Assembly (NCBI GenBank): GCA_026702845.1
Contig: JADCLS010000003.1
Coordinates: forward strand, 186,001-250,000
Reading direction: 5' to 3'
Source of the DNA: Candidatus Heimdallarchaeota archaeon
GTDB taxonomy: Archaea; Asgardarchaeota; Heimdallarchaeia; Heimdallarchaeales; Kariarchaeaceae
DNA: 64,000 bases
Under the pieces are notes generated by a model. The model saw only the letters and a program-made list of their open reading frames with translations. It was not told where the DNA came from and searched no databases. Shown in pieces: positions 18,789 to 27,425 of the stretch. The number at the start of each line of letters is the position of its first letter. The first letter of the stretch is position 1. Position numbers and translations under genes: made by a program.

Positions 18789-19199
18789 ATGGTAACAGCA
18801 TATGATGTTTCTGCTACAGATCTAATAAGAGAAATCTCAGAGGAATTTAAAACCTTTGCTGAGATCATTCCTCCCTCATGGGCACCATTTGTAAAAACAG
18901 GTGTTAACAGAGAACTTCCCCCAGAAAGTCCAGATTGGTGGTATATTAGATCCGCAGCAGTACTGAGAAAAATTTACTTAAAAGGACCTTTAGGTACTCG
19001 TAGATTAAAAGCCATGTATGGTGGTAGAAAAAATCGAGGCACTAAACAGGAAAAATCCCGATCCGGGAGTGGTAGCATCGCAAGGAAGATCCTTCAGCAG
19101 TTAGAAAATGCAAAACTAGTCGAAAAAGTAGACAATGGAAGACAAATCACTGCAAAAGGGATGTCCTTTGTAGATGAAATTGCTAGAAAATTAGTTTAA
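18789..19199 (+). CDS. rps19e: Small ribosomal subunit protein eS19
   Basis: 136 residues. The segments PPSWAPFVKTGVNRELPPES, DWWYIRSAAVLRKIY and GSGSIARKILQQLE are diagnostic of eS19. A TATA-like TTAATATATA lies about 25 bases upstream. It heads the conserved archaeal cluster eS19-PDCD5-eL39-eL31-aIF6, transcribed together here with gaps of 4 to 14 bases. Confidence 0.95.
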   Translation: MVTAYDVSATDLIREISEEFKTFAEIIPPSWAPFVKTGVNRELPPESPDWWYIRSAAVLRKIYLKGPLGTRRLKAMYGGRKNRGTKQEKSRSGSGSIARKILQQLENAKLVEKVDNGRQITAKGMSFVDEIARKLV

Positions 19200-19213
19200 G
19201 GTGATTTTGTATT

Positions 19214-19564
19214 ATGAGTGATGAATTAGAAGAATTACGTAAAAAACGGATGCAGGAGTTGCAGGAACAACAGATTTCACAACAAGATGCTGCTCGAATT
19301 CAACAAGAGCAGGAAAGAGCAGCCGCACTGGAAGAACAGAAACAATTAATTCTTAGACAAATTCTAACTGATGATGCAAAACAACGATTATCTAATTTGA
19401 AACTTGTAAAGCAACAAATGGCAACTGCTATTGAAAACCAACTTATTCAATTGTATCAAGCTGGAAGAATAGGATCTCCCATTAATGAAGAGCAGTTTTT
19501 ACAGATGTTGAAACAATTGCAAGGTAGCAAGAGAGAATCTTCAATAAAATTTAAGCGAGTGTGA
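19214..19564 (+). CDS. PDCD5-family protein
   Basis: 116 residues: a Gln/Glu-rich N-terminal helix followed by the triple-helix core with ILTDDAKQRLSNLKLVK and GRIGSPINEEQFLQML. These are the archaeal homologues of eukaryotic PDCD5/TFAR19. Its place between eS19 and eL39 is conserved across archaea and points to a ribosome-linked or protein-folding role. The exact function is not established. Confidence 0.9.
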   Translation: MSDELEELRKKRMQELQEQQISQQDAARIQQEQERAAALEEQKQLILRQILTDDAKQRLSNLKLVKQQMATAIENQLIQLYQAGRIGSPINEEQFLQMLKQLQGSKRESSIKFKRV

Positions 19565-19569
19565 TTAGA

Positions 19570-19725
19570 ATGGCTAGATATAAAAATTATGCTAGAAAGA
19601 AAAGATACGCAAAAGCACAGAAAACCAACCTTCCTGTGCCAACATGGGTTACGATGAAAACCCAGAGAAAGGTGCGGCAACATCCTGGTGAAAGGAATTG
19701 GCGCACACATACAATAAAGAGGTAA
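19570..19725 (+). CDS. rpl39e: Large ribosomal subunit protein eL39
   Basis: A 51-codon gene. MARYKNYARKKRYAKAQK, then PVPTWVTMKTQRKV and a C-terminal RNWRTHTIKR match eL39, the shortest ribosomal protein, which lines the exit tunnel. The start is five bases after the PDCD5 stop and the stop precedes eL31 by four bases. Confidence 0.93.
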   Translation: MARYKNYARKKRYAKAQKTNLPVPTWVTMKTQRKVRQHPGERNWRTHTIKR

Positions 19726-19729
19726 TAAT

Positions 19730-20098
19730 ATGTCATCATTTGAAACAGTATTAGAACGAGTATACACTATTCCTTTTTATCCAAAATTGAACTCAATTCC
19801 AAGAAATAAAAGGGCACCAAGAGCAATGAGACTAATAAAGGAATTCATTGCTAGACATGTAAAATCAGATGATATTATTATATCTGAAGAGGTTAATGAA
19901 AAAATTTGGGAAAGGGGAATACAGAAACCCCCAAGAAAGATCACCGTACGTGTCGTAAAAAGTGATGATGATGTTGTAGAGGTTTATCTTGTAGATACTT
20001 CTATAACAAAAGATTTCGAAACAACCGAAATTCCTGCATCAAGAGAACCTTCTGAAGCTGAAATTGACGAAGAAGATTTTGATGAGGATGAAGATTAG
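19730..20098 (+). CDS. rpl31e: Large ribosomal subunit protein eL31
   Basis: 122 residues. ERVYTIPFYPKLNSIPRNKR, RAPRAMRLIKEFIARHVKSD and WERGIQKPPRKITVRVVK are diagnostic. A strongly acidic C-terminal tail (EAEIDEEDFDEDED) extends past the usual end. It sits near the tunnel exit beside eL39. Confidence 0.95.
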   Translation: MSSFETVLERVYTIPFYPKLNSIPRNKRAPRAMRLIKEFIARHVKSDDIIISEEVNEKIWERGIQKPPRKITVRVVKSDDDVVEVYLVDTSITKDFETTEIPASREPSEAEIDEEDFDEDED

Positions 20099-20110
20099 GT
20101 TGGTCATTAA

Positions 20111-20797
20111 GTGGAGAAATTAAGAATGTTAGATCCTAGAATTTCAATACTAGGAAATTCAAGTATTGGTATTTTTGGCTTCTCCACAAATTCTTTTGTA
20201 CTATTGCCCCCAGGAATAAAAGAAGTCACCTTAAATACAATTAAAGAGCATTTAAATGTACCAATAGTGGTTTCATCTGTTTCTAATTCCCATCTTAATG
20301 GGATATTTTCTGTCGGTAATTCAAATCACATTCTCTTCCCTGATCTTATTTCACAATCAGAATATGATTCTATTGAAAATTCTCTTCCGGAAAATGTCTC
20401 TATTCATATTCTTGATACAAAGTTAACAGCCTTGGGAAATACTATCATTACCTCGGATAAAAGAGCATTGGTACATAAGGATTATAACTCTAGAGAACAA
20501 CGGCAGATTTCAGATATGCTTGATGTAGAAGTTGAATCCCGCAGTTTTATTAATAATTCATTATTGGGTTCTTTGATTTTTCTTTCATCCAAAGGTTTTT
20601 TGACTCATCCTATGCTTTCTGAGGAAGATATTGAATGGATATCAAATTATTTTGGAGTACCAGGTGATGTAGTCACGGTTAACCGGGGAACTCCTTACCC
20701 TCGTTTGGGTATTATTTCTAATAACCAAGGTACTTTAGTGGGAAGTGATACAACTGGCCCTGAAATAATGAGAATTACTGAGATTCTACAGATTTAA
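20111..20797 (+). CDS. eif6: Translation initiation factor 6 (aIF6)
   Basis: 228 residues with the pentein-repeat pattern: LGNSSIGIFGFSTNSFVLLP, GNTIITSDKRALVHKDYNSR and GSLIFLSSKGFLTHPMLSEE. aIF6 binds the large subunit and prevents premature joining. The start at 20111 is GTG; an ATG at 20126 is equally possible. Overlaps the convergent gene at 20794 by four bases. Confidence 0.93.
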   Translation: MEKLRMLDPRISILGNSSIGIFGFSTNSFVLLPPGIKEVTLNTIKEHLNVPIVVSSVSNSHLNGIFSVGNSNHILFPDLISQSEYDSIENSLPENVSIHILDTKLTALGNTIITSDKRALVHKDYNSREQRQISDMLDVEVESRSFINNSLLGSLIFLSSKGFLTHPMLSEEDIEWISNYFGVPGDVVTVNRGTPYPRLGIISNNQGTLVGSDTTGPEIMRITEILQI

Positions 20798-21246
20798 ACT
20801 TGTACTTCCTCAATGTTATAATACTGATTAATTCGTGTAAATACAACATGCTTATCAATTAGACCTGTTTCTATACTAGAAATCACTATGTTGAGAAGAT
20901 AATTTCTACTTAATGTTGATAAAATTGACATGATCGCAGCATAGGTTTTATTATTTTGTGAATTTAATTTCGCTGAATTACCTCGATAATCTCGTAAAAA
21001 TTCGATAATTCCATTCACAATAAGTAATCTTGTGCGTCTTGTAATATAATCTTCAATTTCAAGTATTAAATCTATGAGTTCATTTTGAGAGTTGGGACGA
21101 AAATATCTTACTCTACTAGCATCTACTTTTGGTGTAATATTTCTTTTCATATCAATAATTAATATTTGATCTTGAATGTTTTTGGCAATAATTTTATCTA
21201 ATTCCTGGGTGATATGTTTTCGATCTGATCCAAATATAATTTTCAT
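20794..21246 (-). CDS. Hypothetical protein, possible RecA-like fold without Walker A
   Basis: 150 residues. Hydrophobic strands ILIIDMK, TRLLIVNGIIEFLRDY and NYLLNIVISSIE alternate with helices, as in the core of RecA/RadB-like ATPases, but no P-loop is seen. The assignment is weak. Convergent with aIF6 and divergent from the RNase H-like gene at 21307. Confidence 0.45.
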   Translation of the reverse strand: MKIIFGSDRKHITQELDKIIAKNIQDQILIIDMKRNITPKVDASRVRYFRPNSQNELIDLILEIEDYITRRTRLLIVNGIIEFLRDYRGNSAKLNSQNNKTYAAIMSILSTLSRNYLLNIVISSIETGLIDKHVVFTRINQYYNIEEVQV

Positions 21247-21306
21247 ATTATCAAGATAAGTTTGGATTTATATCACCTATTATTCGAAAAAGTGATTAAT
21301 AATTTT

Positions 21307-21915
21307 ATGAACATTATTATTATATTGAGAATAAAAGATACGGTTGCAATAGTTTCTAGAGACTTTAGATTATTCTATAAGATCAAAAGTGCAATTGAAA
21401 ACTATGTAGACTATTTACATCTTCACAATCAGGATGATCTGACAACAATGGATCTAATCATTACTGATAGTAGTGAATTCAATTATATCAACCATCATAA
21501 TATTGCAGTTATCCAATGCCAAATGCATGAGGACACAATAAGGAGTATAGTGTTTTCCAAGCTTAGGAAAAATGAACCTGAACGTATCTGTATCGTCGGA
21601 ATAGATCCAGGGAAAACAACAGGTATGGCGATCTTTCTTAACAATGATCTAATAAATACGACGATTTGCTTTTCATTAGAAATGGTTCTTGATTGGGTGG
21701 CTAATTCTGTTGCGAATATACCATATGATCGTTTAGTAATAAAAATAGGAACTGGAGAAAAATCGTGGTTTAACAAAATTCTAGAACCAATTACATTTAT
21801 TTACAAGGATATTGCTGAAATTATTGAGGTTGATGAAAGTCATACATCTGTAAAACGTAAAAAAAGGTTTTCAATACACGAAAATGCAGCAATGATCATA
21901 GCAAAAAGGTCATGA
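21307..21915 (+). CDS. RuvC/RNase H-fold protein, archaeal conserved
   Basis: About 202 residues from the ATG at 21307; an upstream TTG at 21262 is less likely. The motif IVGIDPGKTTGMAIFL is typical of RuvC/YqgF-type RNase H-like folds, where the Asp binds a metal. A later Glu/Asp-containing helix (IHENAAMIIAKR) fits the C-terminal active-site helix, though usual acidic residues are reduced. Substrate unknown. Confidence 0.5.
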   Translation: MNIIIILRIKDTVAIVSRDFRLFYKIKSAIENYVDYLHLHNQDDLTTMDLIITDSSEFNYINHHNIAVIQCQMHEDTIRSIVFSKLRKNEPERICIVGIDPGKTTGMAIFLNNDLINTTICFSLEMVLDWVANSVANIPYDRLVIKIGTGEKSWFNKILEPITFIYKDIAEIIEVDESHTSVKRKKRFSIHENAAMIIAKRS

Positions 21916-21979
21916 TTTGTAAATTCTCACCGCGATAAAAGTGAACATTTAATTTGTCCTTTAAAATTGAGGATTAAGA

Positions 21980-22432
21980 ATGTCTGAATCAAATAAATCT
22001 ACTCTACCTTGGGTAGCTATTCCTGGGGTAAAACGACCACAATTTGTGTTTAACAAAATCAAATTTGTATTACCAACTAGGATTCCCAGCAATTTTATCT
22101 TTTTAGCCATATTTCTGAGCATTCTATACATTTACATCGGCGGTGTTTATAATCTTGTAGAGGATCCACTTGCGTTTGGTGGAGGTGAGGATGGTAATCC
22201 AATCTTGATATATCCAAGCCAGGATCGACAATTCCTTATTGAAGGTCTTGTAGCTGGTCTTGTTATGATGATGGGTGCTCTGGGTCTATACCTAATCAAT
22301 TCAGCTACAAATGATCCACATGATACTAGTAGAGCAGTTAGTTACCAAACATTTGGTGTTATACTTATTGTAATTGCATTTTTCATTTTAAATAATATGT
22401 ATAATTGTAAGATTGATTCTACTGCCTGTTGA
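21980..22432 (+). CDS. OSTC/Ost3-Ost6-like oligosaccharyltransferase subunit
   Basis: 150 residues with three transmembrane helices. The central part QFLIEGLVAGLVMMMGALGL resembles the eukaryotic OSTC/DC2 segment with IMEGL and MGGLGF, and the preceding GGVYNLVEDP and the PSRLP-like start of helix 1 (LPTRIPSNFIF) align as well. In eukaryotes OSTC bridges the oligosaccharyltransferase to the Sec61 channel. The call comes from remembered similarity, not a search. No thioredoxin domain is present, so this is OSTC-like rather than full Ost3. Confidence 0.6.
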   Translation: MSESNKSTLPWVAIPGVKRPQFVFNKIKFVLPTRIPSNFIFLAIFLSILYIYIGGVYNLVEDPLAFGGGEDGNPILIYPSQDRQFLIEGLVAGLVMMMGALGLYLINSATNDPHDTSRAVSYQTFGVILIVIAFFILNNMYNCKIDSTAC

Positions 22433-22516
22433 TTTGTTTATAATCTTAATTACTATACTCCCAATCAGAAATTTAACGATAGCAATATTCAAGAAATATT
22501 AATTATTCTACGCTTT

Positions 22517-23113
22517 ATGGCTGAATTAAAGTTCTATAAAGTAGATAAAAGAAAAGGATTAGTATTGGTAGATAATAGTGCTAAAAGTCTACATCATCGA
22601 CGTTCGATAGTTATTGTTGACCCAAATAATGAAGTACTATGGATATTAAACGGATCAAATATTGATGAAAATCTTATATCACTAGCTGATAAAAAAGCTG
22701 AAGAATTGAATAAAGAATATAATTTTCCAATAATTGATGAATTAAATATCAAACATACGAAATTGGTAAGCCAATTACTTGATAATCAGAATTTGCGACA
22801 TCTTATTCCCAATAACAAGGTAATAAAAGCTCCAGTCTCAAATCGAGAAATCCCCAAAACACCCAAACTTCCTTCAATCAATCGTAATGACCACATCCTT
22901 TTAGGAGATGTGGATCATCAAGGACCATTAATTGAAGAATTTCAAATTGCATACTTTGAAGATGGTACCGTAGAGAAGGTTGATTCGAAAAATTACTTGA
23001 TGTATAGTATCCAATTTTTAGAATTAATCGATGCTTTTGCTAATTCTTCATTGAGCTCAAAGGATTTTAAACAAAAATCATATGACTTGATTGATGATAT
23101 AATCCGTGATTAA
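22517..23113 (+). CDS. Possible gelsolin-like single-domain protein
   Basis: 198 residues. Residues ~5-70 read like a gelsolin repeat: a strand, SIVIVDPNNEVLWILNGSNI and then a helix ISLADKKAEELNKEY, which parallels the V-x-D-x(4)-E-x-x-W-x-G core and the following amphipathic helix. The remainder is a linker plus a C-terminal helical region (LLMYSIQFLELIDAF-like). Gelsolin-domain proteins occur in Asgard archaea. The resemblance is partial and unverified. It overlaps the next frame closely: its stop is one base before the downstream ATG. Confidence 0.4.
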   Translation: MAELKFYKVDKRKGLVLVDNSAKSLHHRRSIVIVDPNNEVLWILNGSNIDENLISLADKKAEELNKEYNFPIIDELNIKHTKLVSQLLDNQNLRHLIPNNKVIKAPVSNREIPKTPKLPSINRNDHILLGDVDHQGPLIEEFQIAYFEDGTVEKVDSKNYLMYSIQFLELIDAFANSSLSSKDFKQKSYDLIDDIIRD

Positions 23114-23114
23114 A

Positions 23115-23927
23115 ATGCAAGGGGTCAAATTAGGTCTTTTAGCTGACCCAGCAAAGCCTAAATTATATAAAAAGGAATTTTTCAGCTTATTAGATTATGA
23201 TACAACAAACTCAGTTTTTTATTTATTAGGGGCCTCAGAGAGACTTGTTAAAAGATCTGATCTACAATACATGTACAAAACTATTATCCAAAATACAAAA
23301 GTAGAATCTGAATTATCTTTTCCCATTTTCTCAGATCGGAAAAGTATCAATTCTCGAATAGGATTATTTCCATCTAGCCCATTTCATTTGATAAATGGAC
23401 CTGGTTTTATATTTGCCCCATACCCAGCTAATTCTAAAAGTCAATATCTTAAAATGAAGGCAAAACTGATTCCGAAAATCATTAAACCAATAATAAGATC
23501 AAGGCTTATCCCAGTAATTTATTTTCCTCATGGTGGTAAAGCTGCAAATAGAACTAAGGCAGATCTTTCTTTATCTGATGAAGATTTTTTAAAAATTGTA
23601 TCTAAGTATCATAATCAATCAGGTGATTCACCTTGGTTATATTTGGAAGCTGGATCTGGTGAAAATCCTTTACCATATCCAAAAATTGCATCATTTTTAC
23701 GCAATAGGTGCAGTAATACTTTAACTTCATCACCTATTATCGCAACTAAAACAATTTATGGCGGAGGAATTTCTTCCTTGGATTCATTACGGCAAATTCT
23801 CTATCCTAGCACATCAGTTTCCATCATTCCTGAAGTATTAATTATCGGGAATATATCTGAATATAATTTAGATATGACTATCAAATTAATTGAAGAAATT
23901 GGGAATTACAATAAAAAATACTTTTAA
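23115..23927 (+). CDS. Geranylgeranylglyceryl phosphate synthase-like TIM-barrel protein
   Basis: 270 residues. The N-terminus LGLLADPAKPK matches the usual DPDK motif of the GGGPS/PcrB family; WLYLEAGSGENP and TIYGGGISSLDSL match the phosphate-binding YLEAGSGA and GGGIR motifs. The enzyme makes the first ether bond of archaeal lipids. Sequence is divergent between the motifs. Start at ATG 23115; a GTG at 23106 overlaps the upstream gene. Confidence 0.75.
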   Translation: MQGVKLGLLADPAKPKLYKKEFFSLLDYDTTNSVFYLLGASERLVKRSDLQYMYKTIIQNTKVESELSFPIFSDRKSINSRIGLFPSSPFHLINGPGFIFAPYPANSKSQYLKMKAKLIPKIIKPIIRSRLIPVIYFPHGGKAANRTKADLSLSDEDFLKIVSKYHNQSGDSPWLYLEAGSGENPLPYPKIASFLRNRCSNTLTSSPIIATKTIYGGGISSLDSLRQILYPSTSVSIIPEVLIIGNISEYNLDMTIKLIEEIGNYNKKYF

Positions 23928-23980
23928 CTTGGTCTGTGGGTTGGATAGACTTAAATTGAATTGTTACTCATAATGTTTCT

Positions 23981-24763
23981 ATGTATATCTCTCAAATAGA
24001 AACAGGGTCAGATTTGGAAAAGTATATCTTCGAGCACTGTGAATCAGAAATCTGTTGGTTATTATCTCGACCAGCTGAGAAAAATATGAATTATAAGATA
24101 GATAATATTGTTATCATAGCTTCTATTGACAACTATTCTATTGGATATGCAATAGATTCTAGGGCTAATACTTTATTGGTGCTCGATGATAATATCAAAT
24201 CATATTTGATGGAACAGCTTTACGAAATACTTTATAAGCATAACATGTACATTGCAAAATTGAGATTAGATTGGTTATATAATTCAAGATTGGGGAGTTT
24301 GATATTATCAAATATATTTAATTCAGATGATACATTATTTTGGATTTCAGATAGATTCATTCAAATGGGATATTCTAAATCCCTTCCATTAATTACATTA
24401 ATGGAGCGTTTCCCGAAAGCATTGCTCTGGCTACCTCCAAAGGTAGATACAGCGAAATTCAAATTGGAAAATATTTTACTATTAAAAGAGTGCATTACTG
24501 ATCAGGAAATTATTGAATTAGCTCCACAAATAATAATATATGGAGAAATTCGTCAAGATCTAATAAATTTGTGTATGAATAAACAAATACTCTTGATCTG
24601 GATTGATCAAACTACTTTGTTAAACGAGGTTGCTAGAGAGTTGTATTATGAATTTAGTCGTAATCACTTACAAAAAAAATTTCTGTACCTTCAGAATAAA
24701 TGTATTCATCCTCAATGTAATTTTCCAAATAATCTTGTAAAATCTACCCGAATTATTGTGTAA
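23981..24763 (+). CDS. Hypothetical protein
   Basis: 260 residues, soluble, rich in Ile/Leu, with no motif I recognise. Alternating hydrophobic strands (IIIYGEI, ILLIWID) in the C-terminal half suggest a Rossmann-like part. A pair of Cys and His residues near the end (CIHPQC) could bind metal. It follows the GGGPS-like gene by 54 bases. Confidence 0.5.
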   Translation: MYISQIETGSDLEKYIFEHCESEICWLLSRPAEKNMNYKIDNIVIIASIDNYSIGYAIDSRANTLLVLDDNIKSYLMEQLYEILYKHNMYIAKLRLDWLYNSRLGSLILSNIFNSDDTLFWISDRFIQMGYSKSLPLITLMERFPKALLWLPPKVDTAKFKLENILLLKECITDQEIIELAPQIIIYGEIRQDLINLCMNKQILLIWIDQTTLLNEVARELYYEFSRNHLQKKFLYLQNKCIHPQCNFPNNLVKSTRIIV

Positions 24764-24851
24764 AATATTGATGCATAATGGATAATCATTTGTTTACTAT
24801 CGATTGACCTAAAAATGATTCTGACATACTTTGTTTAGATGGTAATCCATC

Positions 24852-24941
24852 GGGCTGATAGCTCAGGTCGGTAGAGCGCTTCGCTTGCAATGTATTGCAC
24901 AAGAACCGAAGAGGCCGCGGGTTCAAATCCCGTTCAGTCCA
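24852..24941 (+). tRNA. tRNA-Ala (anticodon TGC) with a 16-nt intron
   Basis: Acceptor GGGCTGA/TCAGTCC, D stem GCTC/GAGC, anticodon stem CTTCG/CGAAG, T arm GCGGG-TTCAAAT-CCCGT, discriminator A. Between them is an intron at 24890-24905 at the canonical 37/38 position. A BHB motif forms: central helix CTTG/CAAG, bulges CAA and AAC. Cutting after the second base of each bulge leaves the 7-nt loop CTTGCAC with anticodon TGC. Confidence 0.95.
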
Positions 24942-25032
24942 TTAAATATTTAATAAGGTATATTATTAGGGAATTCATAATTGTATAAGATGGATGGCAT
25001 TGTTTTTAAAATATTGTCAATTCTAATGAAAT

Positions 25033-25347
25033 ATGGTAATTTTAGATGAAGACAAAATTCTTCAAGATCTTTTAAGTACGATTTTAATTGTCGCAATGGA
25101 GGATGGAAAGATCACAGATGATGAATTAGCTATTCTCAAACAAGTAAAACTGGATGTTAAAACACTTAGAATAAAAATTGAAGAAATCAATGATATACCT
25201 TTATCAGCAAAAAAAGAATTAGAATTACTTAATGATTTTAAAAAGGATATTTTAAATAACGCTTATGCAATATCTCAATCAGATAGGAAAATTACCATGG
25301 AAGAGAGAAATCTCATAAATTCCTTAATTAAAGTATTAATGAATTAA
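25033..25347 (+). CDS. TerB-like small protein
   Basis: 104 residues, all helical. Two repeats of an acidic loop, AMEDGKITDDE and QSDRKITMEER, each between helices, match the TerB/tellurite-resistance-like pattern DGxxxxxE. Function unknown. It follows the tRNA-Ala gene and converges with the isomerase gene with a four-base overlap. Confidence 0.5.
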   Translation: MVILDEDKILQDLLSTILIVAMEDGKITDDELAILKQVKLDVKTLRIKIEEINDIPLSAKKELELLNDFKKDILNNAYAISQSDRKITMEERNLINSLIKVLMN

Positions 25348-26351
25348 GTTCTGAAGGTACTATTATCAGCTAATTTTTCTTTTAATTTATCTATTGATTT
25401 TACAGAAAAGGCATCAATGTTTTGAACTTTTGCTAGAACTACAGATAAATAATCTAATTTCCATGTAAGCTCGAGTTTTTCAATAATGAAATTTGATTGA
25501 TTTGATTTAACAATCATTGATCCGGCAATGTTTCCATCTAAATCATTTTCAAGATAATCCAGATGAATAGTTGCTCTGGTTTTTGTTTGATTGGATTTAA
25601 GGAGTATGAAAAATTGTGTTTTGCCAACTTTTCCATCTATTCCTACAATGGCATTATGACTAAATTCTGGAACAATAAAGTTAAATGCAACTAATTTTGC
25701 ATTTTCATTTAATTGGCACCGAAAACGGTTACTTACACAATCCAGTTCCTTTGCTGAGATAATGATCGGGATATTATTAAGTATTAGCTGATAATCAATT
25801 TTATCCAAATCTTGTGTGTTTTGAAGAATCTTTGAGCTAGAAATTATGTACAATTTCTCTTCTTCTGAAAAGTCTGACAAATTCAGATTATTTTTTGTTA
25901 TACCAAACAATGTTCCAAAAATATAAGGAAATGCCGCTCGGGGCTGCTTTCCACCAGGTAAAGAGTAATGAGGGATTTGATTTTGTTTAGCTATACTCTT
26001 TAGTTTACCACCAGAGGAAACCATGCATGACGGCATTTTTGCCTTAATGACTTGATTTGCCATGGATAGTGTTTCCTCTGTATTCCCAGAGTAACTAACT
26101 AAGAGAACAAAATCTCCTGCTCTCAATGATTCAAATTCGTAATCCTTGTTTACAATGACCTCTATCTGTGGATTATTGTTAATTGATTTGAGATAATCTC
26201 CACTAATTCCTGATCCTCCCATCCCGCCGATTAATACCCGTTTGTATTTTGGTTCTAATGGCGTTTTAATTTGATGAAGCGAATGTAAAAAATTTTCACC
26301 TGAATTAATTATTTCAGCAAATAATTCATCATATTCCATATTTCTTAGCAT
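25344..26351 (-). CDS. Bifunctional phosphoglucose/phosphomannose isomerase (SIS family)
   Basis: 335 residues. GGMGGSGISGDYL, LVSYSGNTEETL and LPGGKQPRAAFPY are the archaeal/bacterial PGI/PMI signature with a sugar-isomerase (SIS) fold. It interconverts glucose-6-, fructose-6- and mannose-6-phosphate and so supplies both glycolysis and the zwf/gnd branch in this window. The start at 26339 (MEYDELF) is an alternative. Confidence 0.9.
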   Translation of the reverse strand: MLRNMEYDELFAEIINSGENFLHSLHQIKTPLEPKYKRVLIGGMGGSGISGDYLKSINNNPQIEVIVNKDYEFESLRAGDFVLLVSYSGNTEETLSMANQVIKAKMPSCMVSSGGKLKSIAKQNQIPHYSLPGGKQPRAAFPYIFGTLFGITKNNLNLSDFSEEEKLYIISSSKILQNTQDLDKIDYQLILNNIPIIISAKELDCVSNRFRCQLNENAKLVAFNFIVPEFSHNAIVGIDGKVGKTQFFILLKSNQTKTRATIHLDYLENDLDGNIAGSMIVKSNQSNFIIEKLELTWKLDYLSVVLAKVQNIDAFSVKSIDKLKEKLADNSTFRT

Positions 26352-26485
26352 GATTGTTCATTTAATAAAGCTACCATCCCTTTTCATAAGAATAAAAACA
26401 ATATTTACGCGCAGTATCACAAATTAGTATTTCATGTATTTTTGATTAACGAACTAACATTTAAGAAGATTACAATTTTGATGAT

Positions 26486-26496
26486 CATATATAAAT
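26486..26496 (+). promoter_or_regulatory. TATA box for the nuoACD operon
   Basis: CATATATAAAT lies about 24 bases before the ATG at 26515. It supports a leaderless start there and argues against the in-frame TTG at 26503. Confidence 0.5.
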
Positions 26497-26514
26497 CAAG
26501 AATTGGTGCAAGAT

Positions 26515-26940
26515 ATGATACAGATCCTAGAACAATATCTATCTGTTCTGACCCTATTCGGATTTGCAATAGTATTTATTCTATTATTTATTATTGTAAA
26601 CAAATTACTAGGTCCTCCTCCTAAAAAGGCCTCCAATCAATATGATGGAATAAACAGATTTGTTGCCTATGAATGTGGTGAGGTACCAATAGGAGAAGCA
26701 CAGTCAAGGTTTAATTTCCAATACTATGTCTTTGCATTGGTATTTGTTGTATTTGATGTTGTAAGTTCATTGCTGGTTGCATGGGCATTTATTATTCGCC
26801 CAGGTGATGGTAATACTACTTCCACATATCTGAGTAAAAATGTTGCTCAATCTGTGTTTTTCACTGCCTTTAGTTTTATTGGTGTTTTAATCATCGGTTT
26901 TCTATATTGGTGGAGACGAAATGCTCTGAGGTGGATGTAA
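26515..26940 (+). CDS. nuoA: NADH-quinone oxidoreductase-like complex, subunit A
   Basis: 141 residues, three transmembrane helices. YECGEVPIGEAQSRFNFQYY is the NuoA loop signature, including the conserved Cys. It is part of the membrane arm of complex I. The start at 26515 is chosen from the TATA spacing. Its stop overlaps the nuoC start (TAATG). Confidence 0.92.
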   Translation: MIQILEQYLSVLTLFGFAIVFILLFIIVNKLLGPPPKKASNQYDGINRFVAYECGEVPIGEAQSRFNFQYYVFALVFVVFDVVSSLLVAWAFIIRPGDGNTTSTYLSKNVAQSVFFTAFSFIGVLIIGFLYWWRRNALRWM

Positions 26941-27425
26941 TGAGTAAGATTGATAATACATTAATAGAGAAAATCAAGAGTGATTTCGGTGAATCAATTT
27001 TAGATATCTATCATGATGATTTTGATAGATTACATGTACTAATACCAAAAGACAAAGTTTTTGAATTTGGTAAATATGCGCATGGTGATCTAGATTTTAA
27101 ACACGCTAATTTCTGTATGGGTATAGATTTAGATGATAAAATTGAAGTCTCTTGGTATATAGGTAATATTGAATACAGTACTATCATGGTAATTAAATCT
27201 CATCTCGATAGAGAAAATCCTGAAGTTCATTCTCTAAGAAGTCTTTGGGATAGTTTTAATTGGCATGAGAGAGAAACTTATGAGATGGTTGGAATTGATT
27301 TTGTGAACCATGGTGATTTGAGAAGATTAATACTTCCTGACTTATGGGAAGGCTTTCCTTTAAGAAATGATTATGTGTACAAAAAACCTCAATACAGGAA
27401 GCCAGAGGACGAGTTGATGCCATAA
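26940..27425 (+). CDS. nuoC: NADH-quinone oxidoreductase-like complex, subunit C
   Basis: 161 residues. The signature FNWHERETYEMVGIDF then RLILPDLWEGFPLRNDY marks the NuoC/30-kDa subunit of the peripheral arm. It begins within the nuoA stop and ends overlapping the nuoD start. In most operons nuoB lies between A and C; here it is missing. Confidence 0.92.
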   Translation: MSKIDNTLIEKIKSDFGESILDIYHDDFDRLHVLIPKDKVFEFGKYAHGDLDFKHANFCMGIDLDDKIEVSWYIGNIEYSTIMVIKSHLDRENPEVHSLRSLWDSFNWHERETYEMVGIDFVNHGDLRRLILPDLWEGFPLRNDYVYKKPQYRKPEDELMP

